Shown piece by piece: positions 41,401-47,400 of a stretch of 64,000 nucleotides of DNA; position 1 is the stretch's first letter, and each line of letters begins with the position of its first letter. Position numbers and translations under genes: made by a program. The notes beneath the pieces are model-generated. The model was not told where the DNA came from. It worked only from the letters and a program-made list of their open reading frames with translations, and ran no database searches. Source of the stretch: Enoplolaimus lenunculus (lineage: Eukaryota > Nematoda > Enoplea > Enoplida > Thoracostomopsidae). The stretch is taken from assembly GCA_030248215.1 (NCBI GenBank), contig JASANG010001091.1, forward strand, positions 248,501-312,500, in the 5' to 3' direction.

Positions 41401-44400
41401 TTTGGGAAAATTACAAAAAATAACCACACAAAATTTTCCTATGACCACTTTGTAAACAGCGGCTTTACTACTGGCCTTAGCTATGTAATTACGTTCAAAT
41501 AATAATTTAGGTTGAGTCCAGTTGCGTTGAAACTGTATTTTTGTGGTTAGAATTTATTCATATTCAACTGAACGAATTGTCTTTTCCGCGAAAAAATATC
41601 TGATTTTTCAATTTGTAACCGTTTTTAGCGTCGTAAATGAAACTTTTCAAGTCTAACTGTGCTACAATTCTCATCGCAATCAAAATCTTTATTTTATATT
41701 AATTTTGATTTCGTAGTTAAATTGAACCTTAGGTTTTTTAGCTAATCATCGCATGCTCTTTATTTTATTCGCTAGGTTTGGTATTTGTTGCCGTTTCAAC
41801 TTATTATAACTATTGGCTTTGTTTAATTTTCTGCTAAAATAAACATTATTTCTTATTTTTCTCAGCTCACATTTCTTCACTGTAAACTTCGGTGTGTTGA
41901 TTTTAACTCAGAATCAGTTGACTGTACTCAGTAGTCTGAGTTCTGAATTTAGGTGCTTCAGAACTCAAAATTCTGTATTGTGTGAACGCATTCTGAGTAA
42001 AGTAATCAGTTCACGCGGAATTAAATCAGCTCAGAGTGAGTAAATATTTACTGTTATTAGCTAAGAAATAACGTGAAATAATTACTTTTCTCTCTGAGTT
42101 GATAAATTAGCTCATTGGAATTTAGAGTGATAGTTTTTTAAATTTTTTACTAATTTAGATTTTGCACTTCGGACACTTTCTCGCACTGGATGTCTTCATG
42201 ACCTTTTGGCACAATTCTGCTAATTCGAACTAAAGTATTAAAATATAGGATTTTTTCTAAAAATTTGTGTCTTGATTAGTCATGAGCAGTGGATCAAATA
42301 AATTATCATGATATCCGGCAGATTTTGCCAAATAATAACCGGATATTCGGCTAATATAGGATAATCGTATTATTTGGATAATTTTGAAAAAGATTGGTAT
42401 TAAAATAAGGGCCGGTGTTACTTTTAGGCCGTCCCGGTTTCTGGTGGGTCTGTAAAACAGTAGGCTTACATTCTAGACTACATTTTATGCCTAGGCTTAG
42501 CCTTTGGCTTAGGCTTAAGAATACGCTTTTGCAACGTTTAGGCTTAGGCTTAGGAACACCCTTAATCTACTGTTACGGCCCCAAAAGTAACATTGGCCAA
42601 AATAAGAATAGTGTCATATAAAAGTGACGTAATCCATCATCTCCAGTTATTAATGACGTTTTAATTGGCTCGTTCACGTCACTCTAACAGTTTTAGTTGC
42701 ATGCACAATGGTTTACATCAATAATTTAGACAAATTCGACCAGGTAAATAGTGTCACTATCTAAATTGAATACAGCCAGAGACGAATACAATATTAGCTA
42801 AATAACGAGTTTGTGTAGGAAATCCCACAATTTAAGAGTTGTGACAAATAGCAACATAAATGAAAACAAAATCAGCATGGGGAACGTTTAAAAATAGCTA
42901 ATAAACTTTAGGCTTAGAACTCTCCAAAATTTAATACATTAATTGTTTCAACCCAAATGTCAATTTAAATTTATAAGTTATCACCGAGGCCCGTATAAAG
43001 ATCAGGGGCGGAACGTTTTTCTGCCGGACTGCAACAGAGTACAAATAGGCAAAAATATTCGTCACGACCTAAATAACATGGCCTATTTAAATATGAAATA
43101 ATCATTCAGTGCCATACTATGGCCAATGTAAAGAACAGGGGCCGAACAGTATTATAAGCATATTCGTAAGCTTAAGCCTAAGCCTAAGTCTACGCGTAAA
43201 AATGAGTTTATTCGTAAGCCTAAGCCTAAGCCTACGCCTAAGCCTAAACCTAAACCTAAGCGTAAGAATGAGCATATTCCTAAGCCTAAGCCTAAGCCTA
43301 AGCCAAGCAAAAAATAATTCTAAAGCTTATGCTTACTCTATTCTTGTACCACAGAAAAACTCTCCGCCCCTGATCTATACATGGGCCGATTTTTCTTACC
43401 TTCGATGCCTCCCTGATGATGCCTGCTGGCACTAATGAATCTTGAAACTTCTCCGGTGGAAGTGGCTACCGCCCGTCTATGGATTCACCGCTTGGCACTG
43501 GCAAACTTGTCTACGGTATGGCTAACGCAATTACAGCACTACGGATGTTTCACTGAAGTATCTGAAATACCCTGGTATACAGTTGAACCACAAATTATAC
43601 GCTGCAATCATGCAACTTGAAACAGCAACATGGTTGACCCATTTAACTGTGAAACGAACGATAAGTAAACTATGAAACTGCAACAAACTTGTGCAACCAA
43701 TATAACTACAGCTTACAATTTTTCCCGTAAGAAAATTTTTTGGTGATAAAATGATAAGGTTCCTCTACTTTAGAATTTTTGCGTTTCATAACATTTGTCA
43801 GCCCGCGCCTCCTCCGGTTCCATTTTTGCATCCGCCTCTGCCAATCACTTTAACGAAAGTAGAGCAAGACTGCTTAAATTGTTATATTCATTAAAACTTA
43901 AACGAGAGCCTGTATTCCGTATTGCTTAATGTTTAATACTGCTTGTCTGCCTTAATGCTCGAACTATGTAGTTTAGTTGGCCAATGTATAGAACAGGACC
44001 GTAACAGTAGTATAAGCATATTTCTAAGTCTAAGCCTAAGCGTTAAAATGATCGTATTCCTAAGCCTAAAGCCTACGCAAAAAATTAGTCTAAAACTTAT
44101 GCTTATTCTATTGCATCCCGTGTGAAAAACGTTCCGTCTCTGATCTTTCCATGGGCTGTTTAGTTTTTCTTTGTAGCTAAAGATATTTTAAATATTAACG
44201 TAGGTCATGGATTGAGGCGAGAGTCAGGTGGGCCATGGGTTAACTACTATGTTCCATGGCCGAAATGGAAACAGGGCGGCCTGCGACCGTCCCACTCCAA
44301 TCTCCACAAAAAGGGTATTTTTCTAGCCGCGCTATCGGGCGCCGTTGGGCCTCACTAAAAACCACAGTCCACCTGAGCCGAGGCCAATTTTTTGCATTCT

Positions 44401-47400
44401 ATGCTTAATTGACTCGCATGAAAAACAATCCTATCACACTCGGTTCTCGTTTCAAAAATAATGAAAATCACAAGCCAGTCTTTTAGTTGATAAAACACAA
44501 CGACCAACTTTTGAAACTTTTCCATAAACATAACCTCCCGTTTCCTAATTCTAGGCTGCGGCCCGATCGAGTATGATTTAGACTTATTTATTTTGATTTA
44601 ACATTACAATATCAGTAAAGCCCTATTCACACGTGCACGTTTTTGCTGCGAGAACTGGTAGTGCAAATTCCACGCAGAACTTGCATTGTTTTCATCAGCC
44701 AATGAGAAAGCGGCTGCAATAAATTCAGTTACCTTGCATGGTTATTCACACGTGTGAACTAAATTCCTAGCGATGATTTTTAACGAATTACTTGCCGCTG
44801 CCAGTTTTTCGAACAAGATTTTGTACAAATCTTGCAAGTGCAAGATGCAGCCGCAAGTTCTCGCAGCAAAAACTTGCACGCGTGAATACGAGTTAACGCT
44901 TAAACTAACACCTATCCCCCTCTACTACTAATCGCTTGGGTGGTATTTCTTCTGTAATTCAGATGACTTCAACAATACCAACATATCACCAGCGTTATCT
45001 CGGCGAGCGGTTCATTCATATTTGCCAGAAGTCGCCTTTACTGGCCGTTCAGGCCGTCTGCCTGATTTGGCGGCGTATAAAAGTCCATCGATTATGCGAC
45101 GAAGGCTGCGGCCCGTACGCTTTGGTGAGTGTTGCTGTACCTACTTTAGGCGTAAAGGTTCGTGCAATCGGAGTAGCGATATTTTTGTGGATTTCTTACT
45201 CGCAAACATATTTTCATCGGAAGTTGTAGTTCCGGAAATTTCTATTTTGTTAATGATTTAGGTACGCTGCAAAAAATGGTGAGTCAAATTGACTCTGTCC
45301 GAAATAGACTCTACGGGGCTACACGAACTGAGTGAAATTCGACACCGCCAGAGACAAAAGTGCGAGTAAGTGAGTCGAATTCTGCTCTGGCGGAGGCGAA
45401 GTTGACTCAGTTTGTGTAGTTCCGTAGACTCTATTTCGGATAGAATCCATTTGACTCACCATTTTTGCAGTGTTGTTTAGAAAAACTTATCTAATTGGTT
45501 AATCACCGAGTCTTATTGGCTAATTTTTAGCTTATCGTTGTTGCTTCATACGCATTGCACGCAGTCAGATATTGCAACTATCCACCGTTCCGGTATTATT
45601 TTGGAATTCCGGTTCCAGATTTGTGTAATTCCGGTTCCGGTGTTTCGTAATTCCGATCGCTTCTTGTAATAAAGGGTACTTTTATAATCTCAACCAACCA
45701 ATCAAATTATGTTAGAATTCCGGTTCCAGTTTTGTGTAATTCCAGTTCCGGTGTTTCGTAATTCCGATTGCTTCTTGTAATAAACGGTACTTTTATTATC
45801 TCAGAAACCAATCGAAATGCTTTAAATGTTTGATTGGTTGTTTGAGAATGCTCATATCGGCTGCGAGTCAAGAAATTTCTCAAACGAATACATTAATGAC
45901 AAGTCTAAGTAACAGCTTAGCTCCGCTTCAAGCCAAGCACAAGCTATACAAGGAATTTACCACCCTCAGTATTCTCTAATTTGGCTTTGTGGCATAATCA
46001 TCTTATGCAATGAAAATAAGCACAAATGTGTTCCTAGGTTTAGGTTAAGCTTAGACAAATATTTTTATCTGGTACGTAGAAGTCGGTATTTTGTTCTTAC
46101 AAAAAACAATTAAACGTCTTGGTTTTGCTTACATTTAACGGCTTAAATTAGGCGTGGAAATTGCTGGTTTGATAAACGATTAAAATATAAGGATTACAGA
46201 GTATAATTACGAAATTAACCCCTTCACACATTGAGTTGCCTATAGGCAACTCAGCGCAGTGTATATACGTTAAGTAATATATCGCACCGTGTTTAACAAT
46301 TGCAATACGTATACATAGTACTAAATCATCACAAGACGTGAGAGCCCCCTCGGGCTCGAGCGTCAAGCTCCTATAGCTGAGTGGTGATGGTATACGCCTC
46401 TCACTCCAGCCACTGGAGTTCGGAATCCTAGCATAAAAGTAGGTCTCAGGGGAAATAGAAAATATTCATGTGAGAAAGGGTTAATATATAACGAAACGCG
46501 CAAAACAGATAAATTTTGTAAAACTATGCAAAATTTTACTACCGAAATTGACGCAACCACTGGCCAAAATTCTACCGGAGCCGGAAGTCGATTTCCTGCC
46601 GGAGCTAAAGGCAGAGCTCCGGTTGTACCCTGATATACCTGGATTTATATATTTATATATAACAGTATAAACGGTTTATTTGGTGTAAGTGATGCACACT
46701 AATACTGGTTTCTGGGTATTATTAGATGTAACATCGCTTGACTAACAGTGTTTTTCTATGCGCCGACAGACATTTAAGCTTTTTCGTTTTATGTTCGACT
46801 AAACCGGGGTCCCGACCAATGCTACTTTAATGGTCGTAACAGTAGATTAAGCGTATTCGTAAGCCTAAGCCTAAGCGTTGCAAAAATGAGTTCTTAAGCC
46901 TAAGCCTAAGCCTAAGCCTAAGCCTAAGCCTACGCCTATGCCTAAGACAAAAAATGTAATCTAGAATCTAAACCTACTCTTTTATAGACCCACCAGAAAC
47001 CTGGACGCCCCTTATGGGCCGGGCTACCGATATGTTAGGAATAGAGTTGTTTCTGAAAATGTGTTCCAAGTTTTCGCGAACGCAAGTACAATCATGAAAG
47101 TAAAGCGTTAATATAAATCGTAACCCTAAGCATTAGCGTAGCGCAATAATTGTCCACGCGACGCTGTTCGGCACCATATACGCCATCGTATGTTTGCCTT
47201 TTTTTAAGGTGAAGGCACAACAGTGACTGCTGAAATTCAACGAACAACGACCGAAAAAACAATCGGATCTTCACTTGCTCAAGCATATAATCTCGTAGGA
47301 TTAGATACAGGTATCAAGAGCGGATAATATTTAACAAAAGTATGCAACTACCTTAGGCTGTGTATGGTATGTAGCATCTCGCTTTTCGCCGTACTGTAGT

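Larger units (their letters stand above)
38546..43120. other. 3' region of isoform A / intron of isoform B
   Basis: Contains the 63-bp array, a degraded MITE C, family E, F and B elements and otherwise no recognisable exon. Between 39440 and 40060 and between 40290 and 41010 nothing was recognised. Confidence 0.55.
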
